A stretch of 64,000 nucleotides of DNA from Phaeoceros laevis (taxonomy: Eukaryota > Anthocerotophyta > Anthocerotopsida > Notothyladales): positions 1 through 64,000 of the forward strand of contig JBNGIQ010009000.1 of the NCBI GenBank assembly GCA_049999765.1. Direction: 5' to 3'. The notes beneath the pieces were generated by a model. The model saw nothing but the letters and a program-made list of their open reading frames with translations. It was not told the DNA's origin and searched no databases. The first letter of the stretch is position 1, and every line of letters begins with the position of its first letter. Below, one piece after another: positions 33,211-45,324 of this stretch. The position numbers and the translations under genes were made by a program.

Positions 33211-36200
33211 CAAGCCAGGCGAGAGCAAGACCTGTGAGGTGTGATGCACTGCTGGAAGGAAATTGGTGGTGATTGGAGGTGACTGGAGGTGATTGGAGGT
33301 TATTGAAGTGATTGGAAGGTGAAGGCACAAGAGAAGGGAAAGAAGTGGAAGGAAGAGCGGAACCGAGCACAGACAGCAAAGAGAAACCTATTCTGTGGAT
33401 TCGTGACAACTTGAGACAGGAGGAGGAAACGAAGAACTTGTAACAAGGCTCTGGACACTTCCCCGATTGTTTTCAGTCTGTCTGTCTGTCTCGCTCCGTT
33501 CCTGGCTCAAGAAATTTGAATTATGTCGGTGGCATAGATTGTTGAGATTGTGCACTGCGGCTCCTGTGAGCTCTGGCAGGTTGCAAACGATTTGTGGCGT
33601 AGCAACCAACCCAGCCTTTTTTTTCACGCCGCCCCAGCTGAGCAGTAGTCGCGTATGAATGTACAGAGCAATGTGTTGCTTGCTCCTGATCGTAGCTGGT
33701 GGCATTAGATCCAACCGTTATCTTATATCCGCCCCTCTTCATATTACCCTATCTCTGCTCCAGCGCAGGCTTTAGCAAACCTTCGGGGCAGGCAAAGGGC
33801 TGTGAAGCCGTTATGATCATGCTGACAATCAGAACTTTGCCCTGAGGTGCTTGGCAAGTCTGTTTCCGTAGGTATCACTTGTCTTTAGCATATGTTTGTG
33901 AGCGCTGAACATTCTTCACGAGGTTTGGCCGCAATTCTGCCGGCCACCCGTCTGGAACCAGCTGCAATCACTGTACACTAACTACAGTTGTTTCCTAGCT
34001 TTTTTGTAAGCCTCTGGCATGAATGTATTCGACTCTGAATCCGCTGTCCGTGCTCTCCGTGCTTCTGTAGGATGCTGTTGCCCAATGTGGGCTCTCGGTG
34101 TCTAAGTGATGGTTCGAGTCATGAGAATTGTCACTTCAAAGCTACCGGCTGAGCTTTTGCCGTGAATCCACTGCTTGAAAGAAGATGACCGCTAGGGATA
34201 CCACAAATCTTATCACAAAAATCTTGAGCTTCAATTTTGGCAATGCACACTTGGACAATCGGCGTACAGGAAATTAAGAAGTGGGCGCTGCGGCTGGTAC
34301 TTGGCGCTTGCTTCCTCATCTTTAGCTGCTAAAATTAGGCAGTGGAGATATGACCATTGGATTCAAAGGGAGGTTCACGTGGTAGGGGGCTCGTTGCCCC
34401 CGGAGATCTGTCTAGAAAACTCTCTCTGACCACGTCTTGCAAATCGGCCAGCACAGAGCGCGATGTCATACAGACGGAGGCAGAGTCAGAGACAGCCCGA
34501 GGGCGAAGAAGAATCATGAGGAATGGCCCTTGACCGATGAAGGGGGTGTGTTGCAGGCCTTGCATTGGTCCTCTCTGCGAACTCCTCACATAATGCAACA
34601 CGACTCAGCCCTCGGCAGTCGTAGACGCCCTCGAACACCACTCGATTCTGAAGCAGCGTGTCCACATCAGTTCTCCAGGTCGTCACGAGTTGACGCCCTC
34701 TCCGCAACGACATGAAAAGAAATCATAGAAGCGACAATATCCTTGGTACGAAACCTGCAGGCTTGCAGCCGACGTGAAGTATAAAAACGCGTTTCTGGCG
34801 TAATTTTACGCGTTCTTGTTCACTTGCCCAAATGCTCCGTTAAGTGTGTAAGACTCCTCCTTTAGTTCCACAGAATCGGGAATCTTTTGAGATTGTGCCG
34901 CGATTCATTCCATTTTCACACTGACACTGTTGAAACGCCGATTCCTCCATCTAAAAACTCCCTGCTCCGGCTACTGCTGGCCAGTAGCGTTGCCGTCATC
35001 AGGACAAGGACCGCGCTCCATCGCGCCTCAGCCAACATGATCCTGCACTGTTTCAGGCTCCTGGTGGAGCAGATGGATACCACACACGTGAGCTCACGCA
35101 AGAGAAGCAAGAAAATTCTGCCGCCCGGCGGCGACCACCTACGCACCTGAGAAACTTGCCGCGGCAGGTGAATCAAGGTTCAGGTGGCCATCAAGCTGGA
35201 ATGTAGCATCAATCAACCACCGCGAGAGAACGGTGTCAGATTTTGGCAAGCACTGCTTCAGGTTCCGATTGGAATGCAATGTGCCGTCGACAAGACCGCC
35301 CGGGGTTGTTTTCTTTTTCAAAATCAAACGGCTGTGAGGGGAGAGCTCCCGGCAGCAGCAATTATTAAGGGCTCTAGAGCGGGCCAGAAGCTGTGACCGG
35401 GAACCTCGGGTAACAGGTCTTCCAAGTCCTTGGCCCACACACCTTGGCTATGCAGGAACATGCCCTGCAGGTTTCTAAAAACAAGGCCAGCTGTGAGTTG
35501 ACAGTAAGGTGCCGCATGAATTTCTGCCTCCTGCGGTGAGATCCAAGAACCCGTCCTATCACTGAGCTCTGAAATTCAAAATCGGAGCTCAAACAACTCG
35601 AAACTACAAAACGAGGAACCTTGACACCAATCTTCCGGAGACTGGAGGAACCTTGGCACTAATCTTCTGGACACTGGAGGAACAAATATAGGACGTAGTT
35701 CCATGGCTAATATCGACAGGCAACAATCAGAGAGCCCATCAGCTTGAGAAGCATCGGTCCCTGAAACGAAATCCTGTCGTTTATATATCTGTCTGAAACT
35801 CAGCTGCTTCATCACGTCCCCAGGGAGGGGACATTCCCCAGCCGCTTTGCATAAACGAGACAGAAAAGTAACAACACCAAAAACATATGGCCCCATAATC
35901 TGAACTTACGACGGAAGCCCAGCAAAACCATCCTCCATGCAGGCCCTGGACTGGACCACCGTCATACTTCAGTCTCAGAAATGCCAGACACCTAAATTCG
36001 AGACCCACTCACCCACTAGCAGGGAAGCTGTCAGCTGGTAGTGCATGTTTATTCCTCATTATATCAGAACAGGTCTATGAAGAAGATCATCATCCAGCTT
36101 CCTTGCTGCAGGGACAACTGACCTAAACCCTAACTGAACCTGCAATTGCTACGAATGTCTGAGAAGCTACTATCAGAAAACATCCACAACGTGAATGCTG

Positions 36201-36601
36201 TCAGCGAAACTTTCAACTACTTATTTGCCCCCCATGAATCAGGTGTACAGATATGCACGGCTGGGATTACGGAGGCAGGTGCCCACTAAGTCAATCTGTT
36301 TCTCCTTGTCAGCATGAATTTTTACTCACCAGGACCTAGCACGAAGCCGGGATGGTGAAAGCGCAACTGTAACACTTACAGCAATACTCATAACAGCAGC
36401 ATGGGTCAGGGAAACTCTTTAAATAGTACACAACTACAGGAGGCCTTAAGAAGTGTTTGCTTGCCAGACTACTCGAGGTATAGTTGGCACTCAAAATCCC
36501 GCCAAGGCCAGAAGTAGAGGACCAGACCCTAACTTCCGCCAACTTACTATCTGCAAAATGAGAAGCCAAGAATGTTCTACTGCAAAAGCACTAGATCTGA
36601 C
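33211..36601. other. Intergenic, no gene confirmed
   Basis: The SAUR 3' flank has a short degenerate repeat of GATTGGAGGT (about 33262-33320) and a GTCT microsatellite (33475-33490). A minus-strand open stretch at 34335-34713 (DVDTLLQNRVVFEGVYDCRGL in a neighbouring frame) looks vaguely coding but matches no family I know. The rest up to the RPP1 stop codon is unassigned. Confidence 0.45.
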
Positions 36602-37485
36602 TCAGTCGAATAGACTGAATCCCATGTCGTCGTCACTCTCCTCTTTCGGCTCCTCCTGCAGAATCATTCTCGAAAGTAAAAAAACATGACAAAACCTGGT
36701 AAAAAAAGCTCTACACGCCTAGTTCGGCATGACCTATTTACTGTTGTGCTTTACCTTCTTCTCTTCCACTGCTGCTGCCGCAGGGGCTGCAGCTGCAGCT
36801 GCAGGTGCTCCACCACTGACTGCTACTGCACCTCCACCACCTGTAGAAACCAACAGCATACAAGCTAAGGAATCCACTCTCCTTCCCATGGGATTAACAG
36901 GAAACAGAACCTCGAATCCACGAACCGGATCCAACATTGGTAATCAAATCTTCAACACTCCTCTTCTCAAGGAGCTTGGCGAAAAGCCCTGGCCAGTATG
37001 ATTCAATCGACACATTGGCGGCCTTCACTAGAGCAGCAATCTTATCTGCCTGTGAGATAGCCCACGTGACACAAGTTCAGTTGGTTTCCGCAACAGAAGG
37101 GCCCGAGATTTTCAAATTGCATCCTCGACAGCAAGTTCACCCTAAAGACTAGCCCGGTACTGTCACACAATGGCGAAGTGCTTGCCACATTACGTCCACT
37201 GGAAAGTGAGACTAAAAACAGGTCCTACAACAACTCTTCTACGACCAAAAGCATGTCTCCATACGCCAGATATGTAGGCAGACACCTGAACAACGACTTC
37301 TGCAAAAATACAGGTACGCTCTGCACGCTCACTGAAGCTGAACACAAAGTATACGGCTCCCTCACCTGCAAACTCCTTGAGGGAACTTGCAGGGAGGGGC
37401 ACCCAAAGAGACTCACCGTGATGGCAATACCATCATCGTGAAGGATCAAAGCTGCGTAAGTGCAGGCAAGCTCGCTAGACGACAT
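36602..37485 (-). CDS. RPP1: 60S acidic ribosomal protein P1, four exons
   Basis: Exons 37485-37417, 37049-36926, 36840-36755 and 36655-36602 (minus) join in frame to 110 residues, the normal P1 length. P1 and P2 dimers form the lateral stalk of the large cytosolic ribosomal subunit and recruit elongation factors. The N-terminus [20 protein letters not shown], the central block [19 protein letters not shown], the Gly/Ala-rich hinge ending VEEKK, and the universal tail [13 protein letters not shown] are all visible. Introns are 367, 85 and 99 bp with donors GTGAGT, GTTCGT and GTAAAG and acceptors ending CAG. Its ATG is 191 bp from the ATG of the divergent F-box gene, so the two probably share a promoter region. 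All key residues are present, so it should be functional. Confidence 0.95.
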
Positions 37486-37676
37486 GGTTGCCGAAGGTTC
37501 GACGTCGAGAGTCTGAGGAGCGGCGATCCGGCACGATGGTAAAAGGGGGCACAGAAAAGAATTCGGAGAGTTAGGTCACTGGCACTATCACCTATCGGCC
37601 AGCCGGAACGGGTCTGAGCCCTAACTCCAATGTTTGACGAACTGCTCGATTCTGCTTTCTGATAGCTGAAGCCTGA
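37486..37676. promoter_or_regulatory. Putative bidirectional promoter, RPP1 / F-box
   Basis: Only 191 bp separate the two divergent start codons, so both 5' leaders and cores must lie here or overlap. CCCTAA at 37619-37624 is part of a telo-box, an element common in plant ribosomal-protein promoters. No TATA box is evident. Confidence 0.5.
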
Positions 37677-38891
37677 ATGCACGTATTGCGTGGGGAAGGG
37701 ACGATGGATACCGTCACCGAGGAGTTGACTGTGGCAGAATTTGTTCTCGATCCGTTGACAGGGGATGGGAAAAGTAGCGACGCAGTTACGGAATCATCCT
37801 CCTGGGAGAAGTTGCCTGATGAGTTGATAGGAGCTGTCCTGGCTCTTCTCCCTGTCCCAACACTTCTTCATGCTGGCAGCGTCTGCAAGAAATGGAATGC
37901 TGTGGTGTGCTCCGTCTGGTTCAAAAAGCAATGCAGTCGAGCACCTGCGCAGCGTCCCTGGTTAGTTGCGATGACGAATGCGCCCATATACGGAGACACT
38001 GGGGCTTCCAGCAAATGCGTAGCCTACTCCTCTTTGGAGAAGAGGTGGTACAAGCTACCAATGGCTGTGCAGGGTGAACTGGTAGCAGGAGGCCCGGGAC
38101 TATTGTGTATTTTGAACTACGACCCTCTCCTGCACAGGATTATATTGCACATCTGGGACCCGGTCTCAAGTTATGTCAAGTGTTTGCCACCAATCGAATT
38201 GGACAGTCCAGTGGATTGGTGGTCCACAAGAGTAGCTGTGGAGGTCATCGAAAAATCGTGCCCTTTGCTGTACAAAGTGCTGTTCTTTGCTGCGCCTACA
38301 GTATGGAGTTTGGGCCCTCGAATGATGACAAGAATCTTTGACTCCACAGTCAATGCGTGGAGAATGGCTTCACCAGTTTTTCCATTTCCTAACTCAAGCA
38401 TCCTAAGCCATGCCCTGAGCGAAGGATATGTGTATTTTGCCCTCGGCATGAGTCATGGGCAGATGAGAATTGCAGCCTACAACATTCAGCAAGATTTCTG
38501 GACAGACCTGGAGACTCCGCCCATCTTCCAGTTGCTGAATGACTGCAGGCTCGTGGACTGCCAAGGCCAGCTCATGGCAGTAGGGTTTCAAGGAAGCCTA
38601 CTGCAGGCTCGAAGGGTCTGGTTATTAGATACAAGCAACAAGGCGAAAGAGTGGAAGCAGTTGGACACTAGTGTCGGATCACGTCCGAGCAGTGCTTTGG
38701 AGGCTAACCGAAATTTTTGTGCTGGGGGCTCCAAAGGAGAGGTTTATTTGTATGGATCTGACCATGAACCTGTGCTCTATGACCAATCAAATAGTTCGTG
38801 GTCACCTCTGCCTCCATGTCCTGAGCTGCAATGCAGCTGTAGTTTTCAGTTAGTCTCATATGAGCCAAGGTGGGGTGTGTGCATGAAGTGA
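37677..38891 (+). CDS. F-box/kelch-like protein, group 1
   Basis: Single exon, 404 residues from ATG 37677; an alternative ATG at 37704 (MDTVTEEL) would remove nine residues. The F-box (about residues 41-85) reads WEKLPDELIGAVLALLPVP...VCKKWNAVV. Propeller phrases match the paralogue at 25194: AYSSLEKRWYKLP, ELVAGGPGLLC, AYNIQQDFWTDLETP, LVDCQGQLMAVGF and the final YEPRWG. It should act as the substrate-recognition part of an SCF ubiquitin ligase. It is divergent from RPP1 across a 191-bp interval, which may give it broad expression. Confidence 0.92.
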   Translation: MHVLRGEGTMDTVTEELTVAEFVLDPLTGDGKSSDAVTESSSWEKLPDELIGAVLALLPVPTLLHAGSVCKKWNAVVCSVWFKKQCSRAPAQRPWLVAMTNAPIYGDTGASSKCVAYSSLEKRWYKLPMAVQGELVAGGPGLLCILNYDPLLHRIILHIWDPVSSYVKCLPPIELDSPVDWWSTRVAVEVIEKSCPLLYKVLFFAAPTVWSLGPRMMTRIFDSTVNAWRMASPVFPFPNSSILSHALSEGYVYFALGMSHGQMRIAAYNIQQDFWTDLETPPIFQLLNDCRLVDCQGQLMAVGFQGSLLQARRVWLLDTSNKAKEWKQLDTSVGSRPSSALEANRNFCAGGSKGEVYLYGSDHEPVLYDQSNSSWSPLPPCPELQCSCSFQLVSYEPRWGVCMK

Positions 38892-40609
38892 CGTAGTAGT
38901 GTACGAACTTCTGCCTTTCTTGCAAAGACTAGTTTCTGCATAGGGCATGAAGGTTGGACATGGTTTAGTGAAATTGGGTGGGCCCTCCATGTTGTGGACA
39001 CTCTCTTCTGGGATGTTATGGCATTAGTAGTCAAGATGCGGTACAGACTGATTCACGAAAACCTCTGATTCTTCTCCGGGTCCTGGATATTTAAGAGACG
39101 TGTTGCATAAGCTTCTGTATAAAGTGAAAGTGTTAGCAAACTTTGTACAATTTTTCTTTCTGTTCCAGAGTAGGACCTAAGAGACCAGGAGATGCTCTTT
39201 TGTTGCTCACGACCATAGCATGCGTGAGGTATGTTATACTTCGTTGAGAATGCAATTTTCTGTTGATCGCTGTGTTTAGTCCGCACTTCTTGCTTACAAG
39301 ACTTCCCTCATGGTCTGTGGCAGACGTTCTACGAGATGATGACCGGAAATGCAGACTTCCTATATGTTGCTATTGTACCATATTGTACTCTACTGATCCT
39401 GTAGTGTACCTCTGAAGCCGGTAGCTTTCCTACTCTCGCTGAGGAAGATTCGTTGCACCAGCTGTGGAGCCAATTCAAATTCTGGTCAAGAACAAACAGC
39501 ATCAGCGAACATGAAGAGGATTAAGTTGTGGGCATTGCCGTAGACAAATATGCTAAGTTGTCCTGAATGGTTGTGGGAAAGATGTCAATCATTCTCATAA
39601 GGCAACTGGGGAACTTCTGTAGCAACCATTGGCAGAAGGCATGTTGAATTTATCTTCAGCTATTTGCATAAAAGGGCAATACGAACTGATGCGTCAGCCA
39701 CGGTGATAACCACTATGCTCGATAGAAGGTGAGTAGGAGCAACAGAGAGGGTGGCCTTTTTCTCGGCATCTGCTTGAACGTATCGTTATACAGTTAGAGA
39801 GAACCCAGGTACGTCAGGCAGCAGGTAGTGGTTGGTCTGATGAGGCACTGCTCTATTTTACCAAGGTTTTTTACTAGGTTTACTACTTCATTTGGTCGTG
39901 TCGCTGGGAGGTGCTGTGGTGGCAAGAGCATGAGAACTGTCTACGTAGTGCATAGATTGTGCGTAGAACATGCGGTGATACTACTAACCATCCCACCTGT
40001 TTCTCCCGTCCTGTCTTTGGCTTGGGATTCGAATTTTATGCTGGTGGATACCAGTTTAACTGCCAATGTCATTCTCTGCATGTTTTGGATAGCTTACCAA
40101 AAACTGCTGTCTTAAAGCAGATTTGCGCCACCGGGGACCAAAGCCAGTTCGTCCGGAACAATGAAATCGTGCCCACGATTTTTTTTGTTCAATGGCCCTC
40201 GGTGCTGCACGTTCTTGGAGTTTAGGACTAGACTAAGCTTGGAAAACCTGTCTAAACTCATTTAATTAGCAGGGGACCAGTGTAGTGTAGCCAGACTAAG
40301 GCTTTTCGTGCCCTGCGGCTTGAGGCAGGTCAGAAACCCTAGTCGCTCTATGAGGCTTGTAGCGGCCTCATCCCATCACACCCATCCTCGTCCCTCGCTT
40401 ATGGTAGCTACCCGTTACGGAGGTACTGACTCGCCGCCCTGGAGCTGAACTGGCAAGGTTGGTGATCGCTTGGCGTGTTTCGGTGAAAGCTTTGCTAGAC
40501 TACTGATTTTGTGCTCCACACGGCCTCCCGCGCCGTTGCTGTCCCCTCATCATGAAGTCCTCGTTTTGCAGCTAGTTTGCTGTTCTCCTCTGTACCTCAA
40601 AGCAGAACG
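38892..40609. other. Intergenic, no gene seen
   Basis: No coding region or RNA gene could be supported in this 1.7-kb stretch between two same-strand F-box paralogues. Confidence 0.5.
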
Positions 40610-41797
40610 ATGGGGAGTCAGGCACCCTTTGCACGGCGAGCTGGTTTGCGGCCACCAGCGGGGGAACGCAAAGGCAGGAGGCAAGACACTGTTGAAGCCG
40701 TGTCTGGAACAGGACTGTGGGAGGGGTTGCCGGAGGAGTTGGTTGAACATGTGCTGGCTTTTTTGCCAGTCCCCAGCATTTTCCGTGCGAGCGCAGTGTG
40801 CAAGAAGTGGAACGCTTTGGTTTTTTCTGCTCGCTTCAAGGAGAGATGCAGCCAAGTGCCTCCTCAGCGTCCTTGGTTAGTAACGATGGCAGAAGGCAAG
40901 ATATGTCAGGCCTACTCCCCTGTTGAAAACAAGTGGTCCAAACTTCCCTGGGGAGAACTATCAGGGAATGGGATTTTAGTGGCAGGAGGATCAGGGCTAC
41001 TATGTTTCCAGACTGCTAGTCGCACCTTCAGGGAGATCTCGTTGTTGGTCGTCAACCCCGTTTCTAAATATGTGAAGCCCTTGCCGCCGTGCCTTCGGCT
41101 GGGATGGACGGAAAGTATCGCTTTGGAGGTAGAAGAGAAGACCTTTCCTTTGGTTTACAGGGTGCTTGTTTTCTTTTGCACCTTCTGTAAGGAAGGGCGA
41201 CCTCGTGTGGTTACAGGGATCTTTGACTCTGGAGCTGATGGTTGGAGGCTGTCCACTTCTGCTTGCCCAGTTCCGGGGTGCTCAGTGTTGGATCTCGCTG
41301 TAAGTGCAGGATCTGTGTATTGCGTGGTTCGCACCCCCTCTAGAGACGATATAGTAGCGTACAATATTAGGCAGGACCTGTGGACAATAGTGGAGACGCC
41401 AAACTGGCCGTCTTGGTGTTTTTATCGTCTCTTAGATTGCCAGGGGCAACTCATGCTCCTAGTTGGCGGGACATTAGAAGCAGGAGGCGATCCCGATGCC
41501 CGTGCTTCTGATAGGAACGCTAGGGTTTGGGTATACTGCAGGGACAGGTGGACGCGGGAGTGGGAGAAGCTGGACCAGATGCCCGCCCGATTCCGCCATC
41601 GTCTCCTCAAAGGCGAGGTATCTGAGTGCGCAGGTGGGTCAAAAGGGGAAGTCTACCTTGCAGCACATTCCAGGCGGTCGGAGTTTGTAAAATATGACGA
41701 GTCCCTTAGGTCGTGGATGCCTCTGCCTAGTTGTTCTGATTTGAGGAATGTAGCAAATCTGCAAGTTGTGTCATTCGAGCCCCGGTGGGGTGCTTGA
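40610..41797 (+). CDS. F-box/kelch-like protein, group 1
   Basis: Single exon, 395 residues. ATG 40610 (MGSQAPF) is the first in-frame ATG. The F-box (about residues 36-80) reads WEGLPEELVEHVLAFLPVP...VCKKWNALV. Propeller phrases AYSPVENKWSKLP, ILVAGGSGLLC, AYNIRQDLWTIVETP, LLDCQGQLM and the closing FEPRWGA show it is a paralogue of the genes at 25194 and 37677. It is the upstream half of an F-box/PME pair with PME1 starting 885 bp downstream on the same strand. Role: probable SCF substrate adaptor; target unknown. Confidence 0.92.
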   Translation: MGSQAPFARRAGLRPPAGERKGRRQDTVEAVSGTGLWEGLPEELVEHVLAFLPVPSIFRASAVCKKWNALVFSARFKERCSQVPPQRPWLVTMAEGKICQAYSPVENKWSKLPWGELSGNGILVAGGSGLLCFQTASRTFREISLLVVNPVSKYVKPLPPCLRLGWTESIALEVEEKTFPLVYRVLVFFCTFCKEGRPRVVTGIFDSGADGWRLSTSACPVPGCSVLDLAVSAGSVYCVVRTPSRDDIVAYNIRQDLWTIVETPNWPSWCFYRLLDCQGQLMLLVGGTLEAGGDPDARASDRNARVWVYCRDRWTREWEKLDQMPARFRHRLLKGEVSECAGGSKGEVYLAAHSRRSEFVKYDESLRSWMPLPSCSDLRNVANLQVVSFEPRWGA

Positions 41798-42681
41798 ATA
41801 GGTTTCGAAGTGGGCAAAAGATTTACTTGTGCATTATCTCCTTGTAAATGTATATCTTGGAAAGGCAGCTTGGTCCCCTGAAGCTGAGAGTTGCTTTGTG
41901 CTGAGGCACCAGTGATGGGAGTTGCTTTTTGCTGAGGTCACTCAGTGTCCTCTGTTCTGGTGAGTGGAAAAATCAAGTGTCCAAGGATGGTAGACGATCC
42001 TGTGAAGATACTTGTGAATGCCAACTGCAACCGCCTCCACTGCGTGTGTCCCGGCCTGGCTGGGGGGTTGACTGTACCCACCTGGAGGTCCTCAACAACC
42101 TACAGCTGAGAACGGACTTTCTGACCTAATCTGGATGTGAGTTCAGGGAAAAGCATCACCGGTAATGGAGGTAGGTGCGAGCTTTGCTGTCTTACTCTAC
42201 TGCAGTAGTGTCCACGTGAAGTGTGCGTACAGGAGCTCTAGCTTCATCAACACGATGGTTGCCATCTCACCTAGTGCTTAGCCAAGTCTCATGACTTGCC
42301 GGCTGATGTTGTGTTGTTAGTGAAGTTACGTCAAGGTGCGGCAGGCGGTTGAGGAACAAGATCGCTACAGACACGGCAATGTGCTGCACATACTACTTTC
42401 CAGCAGCTGTTTCCTTCAACAGCCAACGGATACAAGTAAAAAGACAACAGCTCATTTGGCAGCTTTGATACAGAAATGACAGTTCTCCTGATGCAGTGAT
42501 GCACGTCGCTGTTCATGAGCTGGACATATCATCATTTCAGGCGAAGGCTGGCAAAAGTTACAAATGGGCCCGGGAGGCAAGCCCGAATTCTTCTGTTACC
42601 GAACTTCTTTGCAGGATGGAAGCAGGGTGCAGTTTTGAACTGGTGGCTATGAGCAGCAGAGGCCAAGTTTCTTGCAAGGTC
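41798..42681. other. Spacer between F-box gene and PME1
   Basis: No separate gene seen. The PME1 frame is open upstream to 42496, with another ATG at 42616, so the PME1 leader boundary is not certain. Confidence 0.5.
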
Positions 42682-44533
42682 ATGTTGAATGCCGTCCTGC
42701 TTTCCCTCCTATTTGCTGTCCGATTCTCCTCAGTGGATGCCACTGTCAAGCAAATCCATGGCTTTTCGGTTTCCTCTCAGAACAGGTCGAGGAGTCCATC
42801 ACAGTTGAACGGTTTGGAAAGTGACGAGGCAAAATTGTTCACCAGGGTGAAGGTACCCACCTCGGTGTTGCCACATGAACACGATTTAAGTCCTGCTGCT
42901 GCGCATAGAAGCTTGCTACCATATGTAGCTCGAACTAGAGGCAGGAGACCTGCCCAGGCCCTGGCAGACTCCAGGCGGCGGCACAATGGACACCCGAAAG
43001 CGCATGTGGGAAACTCAAAACCAGCACCTTTGAACAGTCGTCTGCGAGAACGGCGTCGTTGTGGAGTACTACGCAAAACGTGTCGTCTTGGGCTTAAATG
43101 TAAACGTCACATGCATCACAGGAACATGAGAACCAGAAGCAGAAACAGGTGCAAACGTCAGTTTCTATTTGGTCACACACATGGACTTCGTGATTCGGGT
43201 GACAATGTGGCAATACCTGACCACGCTCCAAGCCCATCTTCAAGATTTCGTCGTAGCAGATTAGACGAGCAAGCAGCACCTGTTATTGTGGTGGATCAGG
43301 CTGGTCAAGGTGATTTTACCACAGTGCAGGCAGCGGTGGATGCAATTGCGGAAGGCAATACAAACCGAGTGGTTATTCGAATCAAGATGGGAACATACCT
43401 GTAAGATCATCCTGCTATGTGCTGCTGTGTCTGTGGATCCATCTTTGTGTAAGTAGAGAAGCTTGAGTTTGCAATCTTGCCTGCAGAGAGAAAGTTGTTG
43501 TTCCAGCTTCAAAGCCGTTTGTAACATTCCAAGGAGCGGGTCTTTGGGACACAGAAATAGTCTGGCACAATACTGCAAGCGATGTTGACGAAGATGGACG
43601 CCCACTGACATCTTATAACAGTGCCACTGTAACAGTTTTTTCCTCTAACTTCATCGCCAGGAACATCAGCGTTAAGGTATGTCTGCGTACCATTTGCCAC
43701 CTTACGTATTTTTCCGAATTGATGTATGTCTATAGAGCAAGTGATCTCTTTGTCACGTGAAGACAGAACACGGCACCTGCTCCAGCACCTGGGGAGGCTG
43801 GGAAACAAGCTGCTGCTTTCCGAATTTCTGGAGATAAGGCTGCTTTCTATGGTTGTGGATTTTTTGGGGCACAAGATACACTATGCGATGATGAAGGCCG
43901 CCATTACTTCAAGGAATGCTACATCCAAGGATCCATCGACTACATCTTTGGGGATGGCCAGTCTGTCTATCAGGTAGTTAAGTCGCACCTCTCCAGTAAA
44001 GGGTACCAAGGCCAAGATCGGTCACGGTCTCATGATGAGTAGTGCTTGCATCTTTTCTGCAGAATTGTGAGTTACACACGATAGCAGACACCTTCGGGTC
44101 AATTGCTGCTCAAAACCGCAAGGACCCATCCAGCAGGACAGGTTTTTCTTTTGTGAGCTGCGTAGTCTCAGGAACAGGTCGGGTTGTGTACTTGGGTCGC
44201 GCTATGGGGGAATATTCGCGTGTGGTGTTTTCCTACACTTACCTGAGTGACATCATCGCTGCTGAAGGCTGGGATGACTGGGGTCATGAATCCTACAAAG
44301 ACAAGTAAGCTTGCCCGCAACTATCGTTTGGTTTCAACATGTCGTTTTGCGCCAATTCATTCCTGAGAGCATCTTTCCTGCTGTGTACCAGCACCGTGTA
44401 TTTCGGACAATACCAATGTTCTGGACCGGGAGCTGATGAGTCTCGCCGTGTTTCATGGTCCCATGAACTAACCGAAGAAGAAGCTCAGCAGTATGTTCAA
44501 CTCAGCTTCATAGATGGAGACGAGTGGCTCTGA
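42682..44533 (+). CDS. Pectin methylesterase (PME1), QRT1-like, five exons
   Basis: Exons 42682-43400, 43487-43676, 43767-43973, 44063-44304 and 44392-44533 join to 499 residues; introns are 86-90 bp. PMEs remove methyl esters from wall homogalacturonan. [20 protein letters not shown] is a likely signal peptide, so ATG 42682 is preferred over 42616. Family motifs: [10 protein letters not shown] with the oxyanion Gln, GAQDTL with the catalytic Asp, DYIFG with the second Asp, and [12 protein letters not shown]. In that last motif the usual Trp after GRA is Met. There is no PMEI pro-domain; instead residues about 90-180 are strikingly basic (Arg/His/Lys with Cys) before the catalytic domain starts at [12 protein letters not shown]. 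The Arg that binds substrate is kept, so activity is possible but altered. Confidence 0.9.
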
Positions 44534-45324
44534 AGCAATTGCAAAATTAATCATGGAGCGAGCCACTCTGCACCTGTAGGCCTAGGGCTTTGAACATCAG
44601 TATGATTCTGACTAGAAAACAGGATATTGCCGGGGTCTTCCCTCATGATGTGGCAGTAATGGTCAGCTCAGAGTCTGCAGTTCTTCCAACACTTGGTCGA
44701 AGAACTACCCATCTATGGTGTCCAGGGACATAAAAAAGAGCAACATGTTTATCTGTTAGGCCATCTTGTCAGGAATTCCTGCTGCTCACATATGGGGCCG
44801 AGCTGGCAGACATACCAGCTGTACAGAAGTTTGATCGGATCAGAAAGCCTCAAGCTGAAACATAGGACGGAGCATTCTGCACAAAATTCAGCTCTTTCGG
44901 CGCCCCGATCATATTGCCTAGAGAGCTGAACGAAGGATAGAGCAAAAAGACATGAATAACCAGTGGTCGTAGTTGGGGGAGGTCATTTGCTCGGAAAAGA
45001 CATGATTGGCGTGCAGTTGCATCCCAGTGACAGACCAGAAGCTTCCCGGGAAATCACCAACTGTGGTTGATGACTCAATTCATAATGTGTTTTGTTGTGT
45101 TTAGCACTTGAAATGCAAAAGGCTACTAACCTCAGACATGCCGTAGACTACCTTTCAGCAAGGCCCTGGAGTGGTCTTCCAAATGCAGGTTGGTAAGCGC
45201 ACTTCAGCAGCTATATGCCATCCACTTTGTGAGGACAAACGCTGTACAGTAGGGCAGGATGGGAACTGGATTTCTGGCAAAACTGTGCAGAAAATGTGCT
45301 GCAAAGGCATCCATGGCCATCACA
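44534..45324. other. Intergenic, no gene seen
   Basis: Spacer between PME1 and the F-box pseudogene; no supported gene. Confidence 0.5.

Noticed and set aside
34335-34713. Two overlapping minus-strand frames with coding-like stretches
   Set aside because: They would need a frameshift to join and no family was recognised, so they are mentioned only in the spacer entry.
39828-40225. Overlapping frames between the F-box genes at 37677 and 40610
   Set aside because: Composition and length are as expected by chance; no domain motif.
41798-42681. Upstream extension of PME1 to 42496
   Set aside because: It places residues before the signal peptide and lacks an ATG at its left edge; ATG 42616 remains possible but less likely.
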